Below are positions 49,137-60,985 of a stretch of 64,000 nt of DNA, in pieces. This DNA comes from Cyclina sinensis (lineage: Eukaryota > Mollusca > Bivalvia > Venerida > Veneridae), in NCBI GenBank assembly GCA_012932295.1, contig JAAONU010000001.1:8765104-8829103 (forward strand), in the 5' to 3' direction. Made by a program: the position numbers and the translations under genes. Position 1 is the first letter of the stretch; every line of letters starts with the position of its first letter. The notes under the pieces were generated by a model. It worked only from the letters and a program-made list of their open reading frames with translations, did not search any database and was not told the DNA's origin.

Positions 49137-50454
49137 CTAGGCCACATCAGAAGAGTGAGATAAAAAAAAATTAAAAGACATCTGCAGTTTATAATGCAAA
49201 AAATTAGTGTGCTACTAATCTGTTTTTGAGTGGAGAAAGGAACATGGCTGCACCCAGTAACTTTTGTGCTCCAAAGGAGTAAACGGATAGTAAAGAAAAA
49301 AATTTGAAGAAAAGGAGACACACATGCAGATGAAAAGAAGTGCAAAAGTGCATTTGTGGAAATGATGATAAAGCCATTAATTTTATTAACAGCATGACTT
49401 GTGCAACTTACAAAGGTCATATATACTTGTCATGCAATCAATTCTAGATATAAGCAGTTCCACATGATCTAGTGCTTTTCCACCCAGTTTTCCATAGCCT
49501 TTGGGTTTTCTGACATGGGTTTTTTCCCCAAAATTTTGAAAAAGAACATGATGCCATTACTGCTACAAATTATTAAGCAGCAATTTTGCGATTTTCTTTG
49601 TTACAAATTTTTGGTCCAGTACATAATTATGTCTTCCAGCCAGTGGAAGCTCAACTGAGGTGGTCCGAATGGCCGGTTTGATTTTCAGTCCTAAGTCGAC
49701 CACTGAAATTGCTAAAAATGCCCAATTATAACAACTGAGATATACAAATATTCTTTTACTCACTGACTGACAATACTTTTCTAAGAAGTTCTAGAACCAA
49801 GCCACTCCAAGACTATTGCTAGAAAAGGCATATCCCTTTATATTCATTATATCTATGTCAAGACCAGCAGTCAGACCACAAACATAAACTGAATCCTTGA
49901 AAATGACCTTATATTAAGCTTATTAAAAGTGGTCTTTAATCTAGTTTTATTCAGCCTTCAGCCTTAGCTTGACTCAAACCTTCCACAAGGCATATTCATG
50001 TCAAATCTTTCATCCAAATGAATCAATTTTAATAACATAAGCTACACTAGTTCCCTATCTATAGAAGTAGACATTGCCAAGTTCTCAAACTGTTTGTTTG
50101 TCAGATCTATCACTTGTCCTTATCAATTCTAATATCAAACAAAAACCTCAAGCAACTTTCACATGCCTTTCAAATGAAGCAGGAACAAATATATATCAAA
50201 AGTATATTTCATTAACTAAAACAAATAAGTATTTTTAATGAAACAGCGGTTTCTTCATCTGTCTCCAGAACTAATTAAAAGTTATTGACAGACGTTTTGA
50301 AGTCTATACAAACAACAAACTGAATGAAAATTATCTCAAATGTTAATAACAGGTGTGATATTTCCTGTCATTGTCCCTTTGTCCACTTTTAAATATCAAA
50401 ACTTAATATCTTGAAATAAAATAACACAATACAACAAGAAATCAACCCACTCAC

Positions 50455-50549
50455 TTTACTACTCTGCTGTTTATGACTTCTGAAGAATTTCTTCTCAAAA
50501 AGGATGCCACCAACAGTTAACTCACTCAAGATACTTGCAAAATTATGTA
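50455..50549 (-). CDS. Candidate 95-bp exon of a minus-strand split gene
   Basis: Acceptor AATTTTTTATGCAAG, 95 bp open (phase 1 to 0), donor AGTAAA|GTGAGTGG. It begins HNFASILSELTVGGILFEKK and ends FFRSHKQQSSK. A second acceptor 16 nt inside is possible. Of all candidates this has one of the least AT-driven compositions. No family recognised. Confidence 0.37.
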
Positions 50550-50813
50550 CTTGCATAAAAAATTGTTTAGTTTAACACCCCATAATAGTCAAAATCACAT
50601 AAGGCAGTCACTTTAACTGCTGTCCCTAAGAAGGGCTGGTATAAGATACCCATCCTCTGTAAGAAACATCAACTTTCTCACATACATGATCATGGTTGCT
50701 GGTCATGTTCTATGACATTCAATCAGAGATTGGGTTTGAGACCATAGGAGATGTTAACCACCTGACCTTCAGAATGATGAACCACACTTATTGTTCGATT
50801 GAAAATAAAACTA

Positions 50814-51290
50814 ACAAGAACTGTCACTGTAAGATGACAATGCCCCCAAAGTGGTGCTATGACCCTGAGCTGAGGACCAGTCATTCAAGGGTCAAGGTCA
50901 AATAAATATAGATCAAGGGGAAGGTCTCGTTCAAAGGGGTTTGGTGTCCAAGTCCACTTTCTAATAAGGAAGTTATGGTCAATGTTAAAGTTTTTGGACA
51001 ATTGGATCTTCAAGGTGAAGGTCATTCAGAGGTCAAGTTCAAATAGATATTGGTCAGTGGGAAATTCCAGCCGAAACTGGATAGGATGCCTTTTCTTGTG
51101 TTATTTTCTTTTGTTTAATAGAGGGCCATTGGCCCCTTATTTCTTTTGTTATGAAATGAACTCTATTGTTCTCTTTTGTTATGTTTACAATAAGATGGCC
51201 ATCTATTTATTTTCAGTAATGCTGACTGACAGGCTGATGTACAGACAGTTCAAAAACTATATGCCTCCCTTCGGGACCTCAAAAAGTCTA
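50814..51290 (+). mobile_element. ACAAGAACTGTCAC-type element
   Basis: ACAAGAACTGTCACTG with hairpin arms TGTCA/TGACA (about 50821-50840), AATGCCCCCAAAG, core pieces with GGTCAAGGTCAAAT, and a tail ATGCCTCCCTTCGGGACCTC. An AT-rich insertion of about 100 bp seems to lie at 51095-51215. Confidence 0.65.
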
Positions 51291-51945
51291 TAAACTATTG
51301 TTGGGGTCTGAACATACAGTTCAAAGTAAGACTGCCTTTGAAGTTTTCTTTTTTTGGAATAATTACGAGCTGGAATTCATCAAACAATACTAATTTCACT
51401 ATTCATTATTTATATACAACAGCTATTTTTAGGTTTTTGTTAATTTTTAAGTTGAATTTAGATTTCCTACGGTTTTTTCTCCATTTTTTTTTCAAAACTT
51501 ACTGTGGACCACTGTTCCGACACATTTCATATAAGAAAATGTGAAGATAGCAAACAGAGAAGAGGAGAATCATTAGTTCAAATCCCACTAGCACAGCACG
51601 AACCCACTGGGCACAGGAAGAGCTTCACTCATATTTGATGTGTTAAGCCAGGTCAATAATATGGATAAACCTAACAAGTTAAAATAAATTCACATACCAA
51701 ATATGCAGGGCTGAACATTTTCATTCCATGCAAAGACATCAAGCTTTCCTATCCATCTTATATGACTTCTTCCTCAATTCCAGAGTAATGCTGCAACATC
51801 ATACATTCTGAAACAGTTGCAGAAGATCAGTTTTGCTTTATTATATAAATTCTTGTTTTTGTTTTGTTTTAACAGATCTACAGAATAAAGAAATAAAAGA
51901 TGTTCTAAGAAATGTAACCTGTTACCGATTCAAAAGTTTTCACCA

Positions 51946-52270
51946 TGCACCTATCAATGTTTTGCCCCAGGGAGTGGGTTGCAAGCATACACTGGACTTT
52001 TGACAAAAGACCGTTCCTGATAGGTGGGAATTTTACAGACAGATTGGTTCCAAGTCTCTAGAATTAGACTTTGGCTAAAGTTTAGATCCCTTGTCATTTG
52101 ATATGTAAAGCATCTCCCACTGTGGAGATTTTGACAAATTGCTGATGCTGTAGGGTAGGGATCTATACTCTGAAAAAAGAAATATGTCAAATTCCTCTGG
52201 GTTAGCCAGCTGCACCCCCTGATAGGTGCCCCCCCACCCCACTCCCTGGGGTGAAACATTGATAGGTGCA
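51946..52270. mobile_element. MITE with TGCACCTATCAATGTTT ends
   Basis: TGCACCTATCAATGTTTTGC at 51946 is matched inverted at the right end to 52270 for about 37 bp with few mismatches (shared GCCCCAGGGAGTGGG). The outer TGCA may be part of the terminus or a 4-bp target duplication. 325 bp, no coding. Confidence 0.88.
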
Positions 52271-53069
52271 CTATTGCAACCAGTGCTGAATACAAAAATC
52301 AGGGGGTCTGTGCAGTCTGATCACAACCTGCACTGTGCACAGTTTCAGTAAGTTTTTAATGAATCTATATCTATAACTGATAAATGGATCTGTCCAATTT
52401 GCATGATGGAAAGGTCCAACAAAGAAATTAAGCAGTTTGAGGGGAGAAATTTATCATAATAAAAGATGAGCCATTGATCAGCAATCTCCAAGAAACATAC
52501 TTACGATAACTACAATGTATAAGAAAATACAAAATAGCATTTTAACTTGTAGCTAGAATCTTAATACTATTCAACCCTAAATAGAAAAAGCAAAAAATAA
52601 AAAGGCTGCCAATACCATCTATTTTTCTAATCAAATTACATTCAAAATGTAAATTATCTCTTACAAAATTTTATGAATATTTCAAGGGATTACAATAGCA
52701 TATTCAGTATTAGCCAGTATTTCAACTAGTTTTACATACAGAAATATGCATTATAATGAATTCACATGTTAATTTACCAATTAAATCAATATTAATTGTG
52801 ACATTATAATGTGGTAAATAAAGGTTATGTTATATAGATTGAAAGCTATAAAAGCTTTAAGTCAGCACAATCAATACTTGTTTAAAAAGTCAGTTTCCCA
52901 TGGCTTGTCTTTCAAAGATGAATCAAACATTATGCAACAAAATTAGCTCATAACATGGGTGCATGAATTCATTCAATGGGTCCAGTCCACCATTTCAGTC
53001 TATTTTCAAGTCTTGAAGTCCTGTCCACAGGTCCAGTCCAGGTTTTATATGCTCCACTATTAATTGAAC
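52271..53069. other. AT-rich single-copy stretch
   Basis: Nothing supported, apart from a weak minus-strand donor GTAAGTATG at about 52500. Confidence 0.5.
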
Positions 53070-53266
53070 AGACTATACTACTGGTATCAAGGGGCCAGGT
53101 TACCTGCTGGATTTGTTGAGTCAAGAGTTTGATACCCCAATCCTCCACTAACATTACTGTCTTTCAAATGAGATGTTATTCTGAGGTCTCATTTATCAGT
53201 GCTACATACTGAGCACTGAAAGGAACCACAGGTGTCTCTGGAATGGGTTGTCCATATGACCAACGT
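53070..53266 (+). mobile_element. Diverged SINE, left member of an inverted pair
   Basis: GAGTTTGATACCCC (B-box region) and CCTCCACTAACATTACTGTC, then TTTATCAGTGCTACATACTGAGC, match the SINE at 44814 with many changes; the 5' part of the tRNA head is worn. Confidence 0.7.
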
Positions 53267-53506
53267 CCCCTGCTGAGATTAGTTATTTTATGTTGTGGGG
53301 GATAGTGCAAGATACAGAAAGCATTCCATTCCAGAGCCACCCCTGGTTCTTTTGCATGTTCAGTCTACAGCACTGATACATGGGACATCGGTTTAAGGTG
53401 TCATCTGAAAGACAATTAGCAATGTTAGTGGAGGAGCGGGGAATCAATCTCTGGACCCCTGGGTTACCAGTCCAGTGCAATACCACTGGACTGCTGATCC
53501 ACTCCC
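53267..53506 (-). mobile_element. SINE, right member of an inverted pair
   Basis: On the minus strand it begins GGGAGTGGATCAGCAGTCCA, has anticodon arm CTGGACTGGTAACCCAG, a B-box-like GATTGATTCCCC, and the body GATGTCCCATGTATCAGTGC and CTTGCACTATCCCCCACAAC. It meets the left copy tail to tail. The 67-residue frame here is an artefact. Confidence 0.85.
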
Positions 53507-53635
53507 AACAGCAAAACCTAAGTAAAACTCTGCAGAAGGCCTAAAATAGACAGAGAATGGTACCAATCACTGCCAGATTTCCAAAGTGGATAAAAAAACC
53601 TAAAACATTACAAACTAGAAATGGGTTTTTGATTG

Positions 53636-54237
53636 AACAAAAACATATGTCTCCCCCCAGCCAGTTGCTGCAGGCAGTACTGAGTCAGACGATTGTAAAA
53701 TTTGACAATTAACCTCCAAGTGTGACCTTGACCTTGAGACACCACACCCGCAAAGTGGTTTCTGCATGTCGCCTTGATGAGGTGAACATCTGACCCAAGT
53801 TTCATAAAAATCCTTCAAGGGCTTTTGAAGATACAGAGTGGACAAGATTTTGTGGCAATTGACATTTAACCTCCAAGTGTGACCTTGACCTTGAGACACC
53901 ACACCCGCAAGGTGGGTTCTGCACGTCGCCTTGATGAGGTGAACATCTGACCCAAGTTTCATAGAAATCCTTCAAGGGCTTTGGAAGATACAGAGCTGAC
54001 ACGATTTTGTGGCATTTGACATTAAACCTCCAAGTGTGACCTTGACCTTGAGACACCACACCCACAAAGTGGGTTCTGCACGCTGCCTTGATGAGGTGAA
54101 CATCTGACCCAAGTTTCATAAAAATCTTTCAAGGGCTTTGGAAGATACAGAGCGGACACGATTTTGTGACGGACAGACGGACGGACAACCAGGGGAAAAA
54201 CAATATGTCTCCCCCATTTTTGGGGGGAGACATAAAT
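53636..54237 (+). mobile_element. GTCTCC-hairpin element with three 157-bp units
   Basis: The core landmark TGTGACCTTGACCTTGAGAC lies at 53721, 53878 and 54035 (157-bp step). Then GACGGACAGACGGACGGAC and a 3' hairpin TGTCTCCCCC ATTTTT GGGGGGAGACA (54206-54232). The core is recognisably related to the 146-bp core at 40.6-41.2 kb. The overlapping minus-strand frames with SHLEV-like repeats are the array. Confidence 0.85.
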
Positions 54238-54325
54238 AGTCATTGAATATCTTTTAAAATGACAGATAGTTTTCTATGTAAAGCTACAGTACAGATAAAA
54301 AATTCTGTAAGTAAAAAAAAATAAA

Positions 54326-55505
54326 ACAAGAAGCGCCGCAATGTGACGAAAACCAGGTTTTCAACGATTGAGTATTGATGTGACAGGAATTAGGAAGAAA
54401 TATGGCAGTGAAGTAAAAATGGTGCTGTTATTTTGGTACCAACACAGAACATTGGTTTCAATAGTTCAAAATAAAAATAAATCAGATACCTGAGTAGCAA
54501 TGCTAGGCTGTATTTTCATGTAAGCTACACACATGCCAAGTTGAGTATCAATAGGTCAAAGTGTGCTGAAGTTATTGAGTAGAAGCTGAAAATTCTATTG
54601 TAAGCAAATGACCTTGACCTTGCTCCCAGATATCATAATAGCAATCCCAAGCTGCATTTTAATATAAGCTACCCACACAGCAAGTTTGGTGTCAACAGGT
54701 CAACGCAAACTCAAGTTATTACATGAAAACTGATTTTTTTTTTAAAGCAACAGTGACCTTGACCTTGATCTCAGACACCTGGGTAGCAATGCCAAGTTGC
54801 ATCTTGACATCAGCTACCAAAATACTAAATTTGGTGTCAATAGGTCAAAGCAAACTCAAGTTATTGAGCAGAAACTGAATTTCTATTTTTAGCAACAGTG
54901 ACCTTGACCTTGACCACAGACACCTGGGTAGCAATCCCAAGCTGCCTCTTGATATAAGCTACCCATATACCAAGTTTAGCATCAATAGACCAAAGCAAAC
55001 TAAAGTTATGGAACAATAACTGAATTTCTATTTTTAGCAACAGTGACCTTGACCTTGATCACAGACACCTGGGTAGCAATGCCAAGCTGCCCCTTGATAT
55101 AAGCTACCCATATACCAAGTTTGGGGTCAATAGGTTAAAGCAAACTCAAGTTATTGAGCAGAAACTGAATTTCTATTTTTAGCAACAGTGACCTTGACCT
55201 TGATCACAGACACCTGGGTAGCACTCCCAAGCTGCCCCTTGATATAAGCTACCCATATACCAAGTTTGGGGTCAATAGGTCAAAGCAAACTCAAGTTATT
55301 GAGCGGAAACTGAATTTCTATTTTTAGCAACAGTGACCTTGACCTTGATCACAGACACCTGAGTAGCAATCCCAAGCTGCCTCTTGATATAAGCTACTCA
55401 TATACCAAGTTTGTAGTCAATAGGTCAAAGCAAACTCAAGTTATCGAGCGGAAACCAAAAGTTGACGCCCACCCGCCCGCCCGCCGACTTCAGCATTACA
55501 ATAAT
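54326..55505 (+). mobile_element. ACCAGGTTTTC-family element, copy 2, 3' truncated
   Basis: ACAAGAAGCGCCGCAATG at 54326 and AACCAGGTTTTCAACGA at 54351-54367, nearly the same first 270 bp as the copy at 17030, the same 145-bp type of core, and CCCGCCCGCCCGCCG at about 55475. The terminal hairpin is missing: after CTTCAGCATT the sequence becomes an AATAAT microsatellite. Confidence 0.88.
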
Positions 55506-55626
55506 AAATAATTATAATAATAAAAATAAATACTGTGAGAAACCAAAAATTGTTAATTTTTTTTATTAGATCTTCATTATTTTCTCTTTCTACTCCTTAT
55601 CAGCAGTATACCGGTACGAAATGGAC

Positions 55627-55660
<34 letters not shown>

Positions 55661-56299
55661 CTTTTTTTAAAATTTCAGTTTTACCTTTTGCTTTTCTAGG
55701 CTGAGTAGGTGGTAACATCACCAACCATCATGACTAACTCACTTACACAAATTTATTCAAACTACATAATTTATCTATACAACATTTTACAGATTTTTTC
55801 CACCAACACATCACTGAAATTATGATACTTAAATAACTGTATCCTGCTGAGATAACTATGGTGTGCATGGAATCAAGCATTTTTGCCACAGGAAACAGTA
55901 GGTTAACCAGGTCAGGTTTCAAAGCTAGAAATCAACTTAATACCATATCTTAATTACTGACCTAGACTCAGTGTTATATACATGGGTCCTAAGTGATGCC
56001 AAACAGGCATTTAATGTGACCTAAGTACCCCAAAGAAAACTGATCATCACACACAAAAGAAATTCTCATAAGAAATGTAATCTCAGAAATAATAACAGAA
56101 TGTGCAGACAGACTCATCTTGTACTAAATCAAGGCAAAGTACAGGCAAACTACCTTATCAAATTTCCAAACATGTTCTTGAAAAGACACTGGAAAAGTGC
56201 TTGCTTTGAAACATCCTTAAATGCTAAAAATTTCTGCCCCTTCACAAGACAGAATTTCTTTAGGGTGTTAGTGAAGATTTAGTGTGGTTTACATTGTAA
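55506..56299. other. AT-rich stretch with long poly-T
   Basis: A run of 30 T at 55631-55660; nothing else recognised. Confidence 0.5.
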
Positions 56300-56510
56300 G
56301 TCAACACAAGTTCCAGTGTCACCATATAGATCAGTATTTCATGTGCTGTCACATTGTAAACTGGCACTTTCTGCCAGTGTCACCATGTAGATCAGTATTT
56401 CATGTGCTGTCACACTGTAAACTGGCACTTTCTGCCAGTGTCACCTTGTAGATCAGTATTTCATGTGCTGTCACATTGTAAACTGGCAATTTCTGCTAGT
56501 GTCATGTTGA
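56300..56510. repeat. 61-bp tandem repeat, about 3.5 units
   Basis: GTAAACTGGCACTTTCTGCC at 56356, 56417 and 56478, unit 61 bp. Confidence 0.9.
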
Positions 56511-56659
56511 TCAGTACTTTCTGCCGAGTCACATTCTGTTGTGTCATGTTTAAACATTTCTGTCTGTGACAAACAACACTTATGCAATGTCACACACTGC
56601 TATCAACATTATAACCATATTTAAATGTATAAAATTTTGACCAGATGTTCTGCATATTC

Positions 56660-56905
56660 CATGTCACATTACCCACTGTTACTTCCTATGTCACATTACC
56701 CAGTATCACTTACTGTGTCACATTACCCAGTATTACTTACAGTGTCACATTACCCAGTATCACTTCATGTGTCAAATTACCCAGTATCACTTCCTGTTTC
56801 ACATTACCCAGTATCAGTTTCTGTGTCACATTACATAGTGTCACTTCTTGTGCATCATATCAATCTCAATTCATTTCCAGTGTCACATTATTAGTATCAC
56901 TGTGA
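56660..56905. repeat. 27-bp minisatellite, about nine units
   Basis: CACATTACCCAGTATCACTT plus about 7 nt repeats with a 27-bp step. Being a multiple of three, two frames stay open (SHYPVSLTV-like and TLPSITSCV-like repeats); neither has a splice or start context that supports a gene. Confidence 0.9.
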
Positions 56906-57431
56906 TGTCAGTCACATCAGTTTCTCTTGCTTTGTCACATAATAAAACAGCCTTACTGCAGTCACATTATTTTTTTATACTACTGCTAACAATTTCACTG
57001 CTGTGGTACACTGAGAAATGCAGGTCCGTATTATTGAATGAAGATATACAGAATAACATATATATTTACAAATCAGTCTGGAATAATGCTGGCACCACCA
57101 CAGTTTTAGTCAAATATTTGTTTTGTTAATAGCATCGTAAGGAAAGTAGAGACAAAGCATGGGAGGTTTGTTGATTCTGGGAAAAGATAATCATAGAAAA
57201 GAATGTCAGAAAATCATATCTACAATTTCATAACCACCCTTCTAGTTAAATATGTCCTTAAGGAAACAGTGTGGTTATGTTTACCATGTATCACTAACAG
57301 CCCACATGACTTTAGTTATCAACAGACATTAGAAGAATAATTTACTGGCAATTACACATAAAGTCTACTTTCCAATTCCTATGAAACTTTAATTTGATTC
57401 TTAAATCAAAGAACTCAAAAAATCTACTCAC

Positions 57432-57519
57432 ACATATGATCTGGTACTGTATTTTATAGGATAGCCTTAAAACTTTCAACACATTTTCCTGGTTCCTTAT
57501 CATTATTCCTCCATCCATT
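57432..57519 (-). CDS. Candidate 88-bp exon of a minus-strand split gene
   Basis: Acceptor GTAATTTTGTTTATTGGACAG, 88 bp open (phase 2 to 0), donor ATATGT|GTGAGT. It reads MDGGIMIRNQENVLKVLRL and ends SYKIQYQIIC, leucine and isoleucine rich. The internal ATG might be a start; alternatively the segment continues from 58548-58589, whose phase fits. No family recognised. Confidence 0.35.
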
Positions 57520-58547
57520 CTGTCCAATAAACAAAATTACAGCTTCTTCAACTCATATGACTTACATACAATATTCAGACAAATAATTCACATAAATCCA
57601 CATTTATTTGGTCGGAATTTTTCCCATCCGCCATTTTACAGACGATATAAATGAGTAAAGCACACAGCAAGATGAAATTACGCAGTTCTGTCCAGAAACA
57701 CTAGGCACTAGTCATGTCTCGGCACTAAACGAGTCATGTCTCTACTGACCTTTCTATTGAATTCTCATCAATTGGTAATTGAGTATAAACACTTCTACAA
57801 TCATCCTATACTAGGTCATCCTGGTTAAGGTGCCAAGTGAGTGAAATATTCACGTACTTAGTCATTAATCTCAGAAATTAGAGATTCTAGAGAAACATCA
57901 GGAAAAGTGTACTTTATGGAAAGTCTGGTTTGCGGACAGGATACAAAATGTTTTTGTTTGGCACAGACATCAAAACCAGTTAGTTAGAACAGTTTAATAG
58001 GTTCAAACTTTAAAACCACTTGATTTCAAAATCATGCAAAAAAATCAGTAACTTCAAAGAATCAAAGTTAAAAAGTAAGGTCTGTTATTAAGGCATCTTA
58101 ATAATGGAAAGTTACTATACCAAAATAAGAAAGCTTGTACCTTATGAAAGGGTAACTTAAATTAAATTAGTAACCCATTTGTCATTTGTTTGAAACCAGT
58201 TTATCGAGTCTCTGGTTGAGTGCGTAGGTCAATACCAAAGGTTAATTAAAAAAATGTGACTACAGAGTAAAATGAGTCAAACAATTAACTAATAGGTAGG
58301 GAGTTTGAATCAGGTCACATGCTTGAACCTAGTCACTTCAGTCTGACTTTGAAATACCTTCTTGAACAAGTTGGTAAACTGGTAAGCACCTCAGATCAAT
58401 TCCATCATGGTTTATTTTGCTTGATAATGTTTGTTTGTACATGTCATTACTATAAGTCAGGTGAATGATAAATGGACAGTGCCAGGTTTTCTGTTGAAAC
58501 TCTCTGGCTAATCTATTCTTTCTTTTCCACTCCACTCCACTCCTCAC

Positions 58548-58589
58548 CTGATGAATGGGTATTTCTTTTGTGATAGAAGAAACCAATGT
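58548..58589 (-). CDS. Candidate 42-bp exon of a minus-strand split gene
   Basis: Acceptor GTTATTTTTTAAG, 42 bp, and a near-perfect donor TCATCAG|GTGAGG. All three frames are open; phase 2 to 2 (HWFLLSQKKYPFI) links to 57432-57519. Evidence rests on the donor. Confidence 0.22.
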
Positions 58590-60320
58590 CTTAAAAAATA
58601 ACTTTTTTTTACAGATTCCAATGATCAAAGTTTCTGTTACTTTGGACTTAGACACAGAAAAAAGCAATAGGGGAAAAAACACTGATTTATGATAGAAAAA
58701 TGGCTATAAAAAACAGGAAAGAGGCAGACAATAAAATCTCAGACATTTTCTCCTTATCTGAACTTGGAGAAAATCATTCATTGTAATGTTAATCTGACTC
58801 AGTTTTTCATGTCGTTATTCCAAAAGGCTTAACAGGATAAGTAGCCCACGTTGGAAATCACTGCCAACAGCTCCACCTATTTCTGACAGTGGATTTTTTT
58901 CCCACAAAAAGATGAAAATTTTCTTGCAACAATCAAACTTTTATCAATGAACTTGACGTAATTTAATCAAACAATAGACTCAACAAGGAAATGCGTTTCA
59001 GAAATTCACGAACACCATGAATTAATCACAGAAAATTTTCTGAGAAACAATCTGATTAATCGCCCCATTACGTCACAGATATGTCTAAGAATTGTGTATT
59101 GGTTCACTTACTACTCAGATTTAATGAAAAAAAACTTTAAATTCTTCTAATATGAAGAGTACCTATTTTATACAGTCTATATTGATTACTGAACTTAAAG
59201 GCTGTGTTATTTAGCAGAGTAAAACTTTAACAATGATATTTAACATTCAATCATGTTCTTTTTATTTTTTTTTTTACTGCATTAAACTTCACTTGAAATG
59301 TGCATTACCTAGAATCCCAAAAAATATGACAGGCATTTAAAAAATAACGGCATTGAAAAATAACGAAAAACAAAATATTAAACAAGTTCATCAGTACAAC
59401 AACTTCAACATAATACAGTTAGCTTAACCTTAACTCAGCTGTTAAAGGAATGAACATATTCTTCTATTTCTTTGACATAACTACAAATTCTTAAATATCT
59501 TTGACTTCACTGATTCATGTTTATACAGAACAACAAGTAATACCTTAGGGTGATGTCTTTGACATCGCATGATTTTCAAATCTCCCATGATTCAACAGAA
59601 ATAATCTCTAACTCCTGAAATCTCTAAGAATGACGAAAACATTTGATCTTTAAATGTCAAGTCTATTAAATAAGGCCTCCCCCTCATGACTGAACATTCC
59701 AGAAATAGGCTTGGTTCTCTTAGAATATGTGTTTCTCCCAGCTGATAAATTATCATTACAACTATAGACAATAGACTGCCATTGAGAAACCGACATGAAA
59801 AAGAAATTTACGATATTTCCAGTGGCCACATGTGTCTCCAAATGAACTGGCTCAAATGTAAAAAGAAATTTGTACTTGTTTATTTGTATTTTATAATTCA
59901 TTTTGAATGCAGATGTGTGGGTATTGTCTGCAGAAGAAATTATTTGTACAAAAACAGATTTACTTACTACCTCAACAATGCTTTAACATCTCTTAAAGTA
60001 AATCTTTGCTTAGGTGTAGGTAAAGGTTAAGTCTGGGTCTAAACTGTCTAGCAGGAAGCGGATCTCCATAAGGATCTATCATAGCTTTCACCCTTAACTA
60101 AGTTTTGAAAATTAAAAGAGGCAGACTGCTTTGCTGAGCAAGTCTGTTCTAAATTTTATAATTCTGGGTGAACGTGTTCAATCCCCTGCTAAGCTGAATA
60201 ACACTACTAGTGGTCTTTTTCCAGAGTCTTTATCCATCAATTATTTTAAATAATGGAAGAATTTTTCACAAGTTTTGTATTAACACTGATCTTTTCAAAC
60301 TGTGTGCATTTTTAAATCTT

Positions 60321-60361
60321 CCCCGACCCCCCCTCCCCACCACCCCCCTTCCCCACCCCCC
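60321..60361. other. C-rich tract, G-quadruplex-capable on the minus strand
   Basis: At least five runs of four or more C (CCCC, CCCCCCC, CCCC, CCCCCC, CCCC, CCCCCC) are separated by 1-3 nt. Confidence 0.85.
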
Positions 60362-60749
60362 GTGTGGACATAGACCTACAACAGCTTAATTACTGTCAGT
60401 ACTAGTAGCCTGATAAAGCAAAACCTGGGAAAATGTCTCTTATAATCATCAGCTATCAGAAAACTATGCTGCTATGGTAACAATGGTGAAATTATACTTT
60501 TCTCTACTATACCTTGTGTTTATTACTAACAAATGCCTATCCCCTTTCAACCTTACAATTAATCTAAATGTGAAAAGAAAAAGAGAACGAAACTTAGTTT
60601 TTTTTTTATAACATCTGCTTGTTAATATTTAATGCTGTTATTGCCATATATTTCTGTCCCTGAAGACAAGCTTTCCAAATACACTGTTCCATATCTGGCA
60701 TTTTGAAGTGTTCATAAAAGTTTTCATAACTTAAGTTTTCATAACTTAC

Positions 60750-60771
60750 TCTTTTTCAAAAGATGACAATC
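60750..60771 (-). CDS. Very small candidate exon
   Basis: A 22-bp minus-strand segment with weak acceptor GTCAAATAG and good donor AAAGA|GTAAGT. Phase 1 to 2 reads LSSFEK and bridges 60986-61027 to 58548-58589. Low weight. Confidence 0.12.
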
Positions 60772-60985
60772 CTATTTGACAATAGCACCGATTCTCTCAA
60801 AGCAACAAAGATTCTTGTAGAATGAGCTAAAAATACTCTTTTCGACTACCTTTACTAAGACGAAGCAGCAGTTAACTACACAAGGCTGTTTTCTTTTTTT
60901 TTTCAGCTTTTCCGATGGACAGAGAAAACTGTCGAGCTTTACACATACACAAATCAACTATTACAACCATTTCATACATATTTAC

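Larger units (their letters stand above)
48600..50813. other. Single-copy stretch with two candidate exons
   Basis: CpG is locally raised up to about 49100. Otherwise AT-rich. A bivalve-type fragment (TTTAGTTTAACACCCCATAAT) lies at about 50567, next to the candidate exon at 50455-50549. Confidence 0.4.

Noticed and set aside
49046..49420. 124-residue minus-strand frame
   Set aside because: Hydrophobic composition follows the base composition; the splice-bounded segment inside it is better read in another phase.
53608..54243. Four overlapping minus-strand frames with repeated peptides
   Set aside because: They are the 157-bp element core translated in different frames; no start, splice or family support.
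56625..56905. Two long overlapping plus-strand frames of repeated 9-residue units
   Set aside because: A 27-bp minisatellite keeps any stop-free frame open; both frames being open shows there is no coding selection.
57575..57634. Minus-strand start codon in AAAATGGCGG context as the start of the gene
   Set aside because: The frame stops after 19 codons, before the GTAAGT donor, and the intron to the next acceptor would be only 46 nt; it could at most be an upstream frame.
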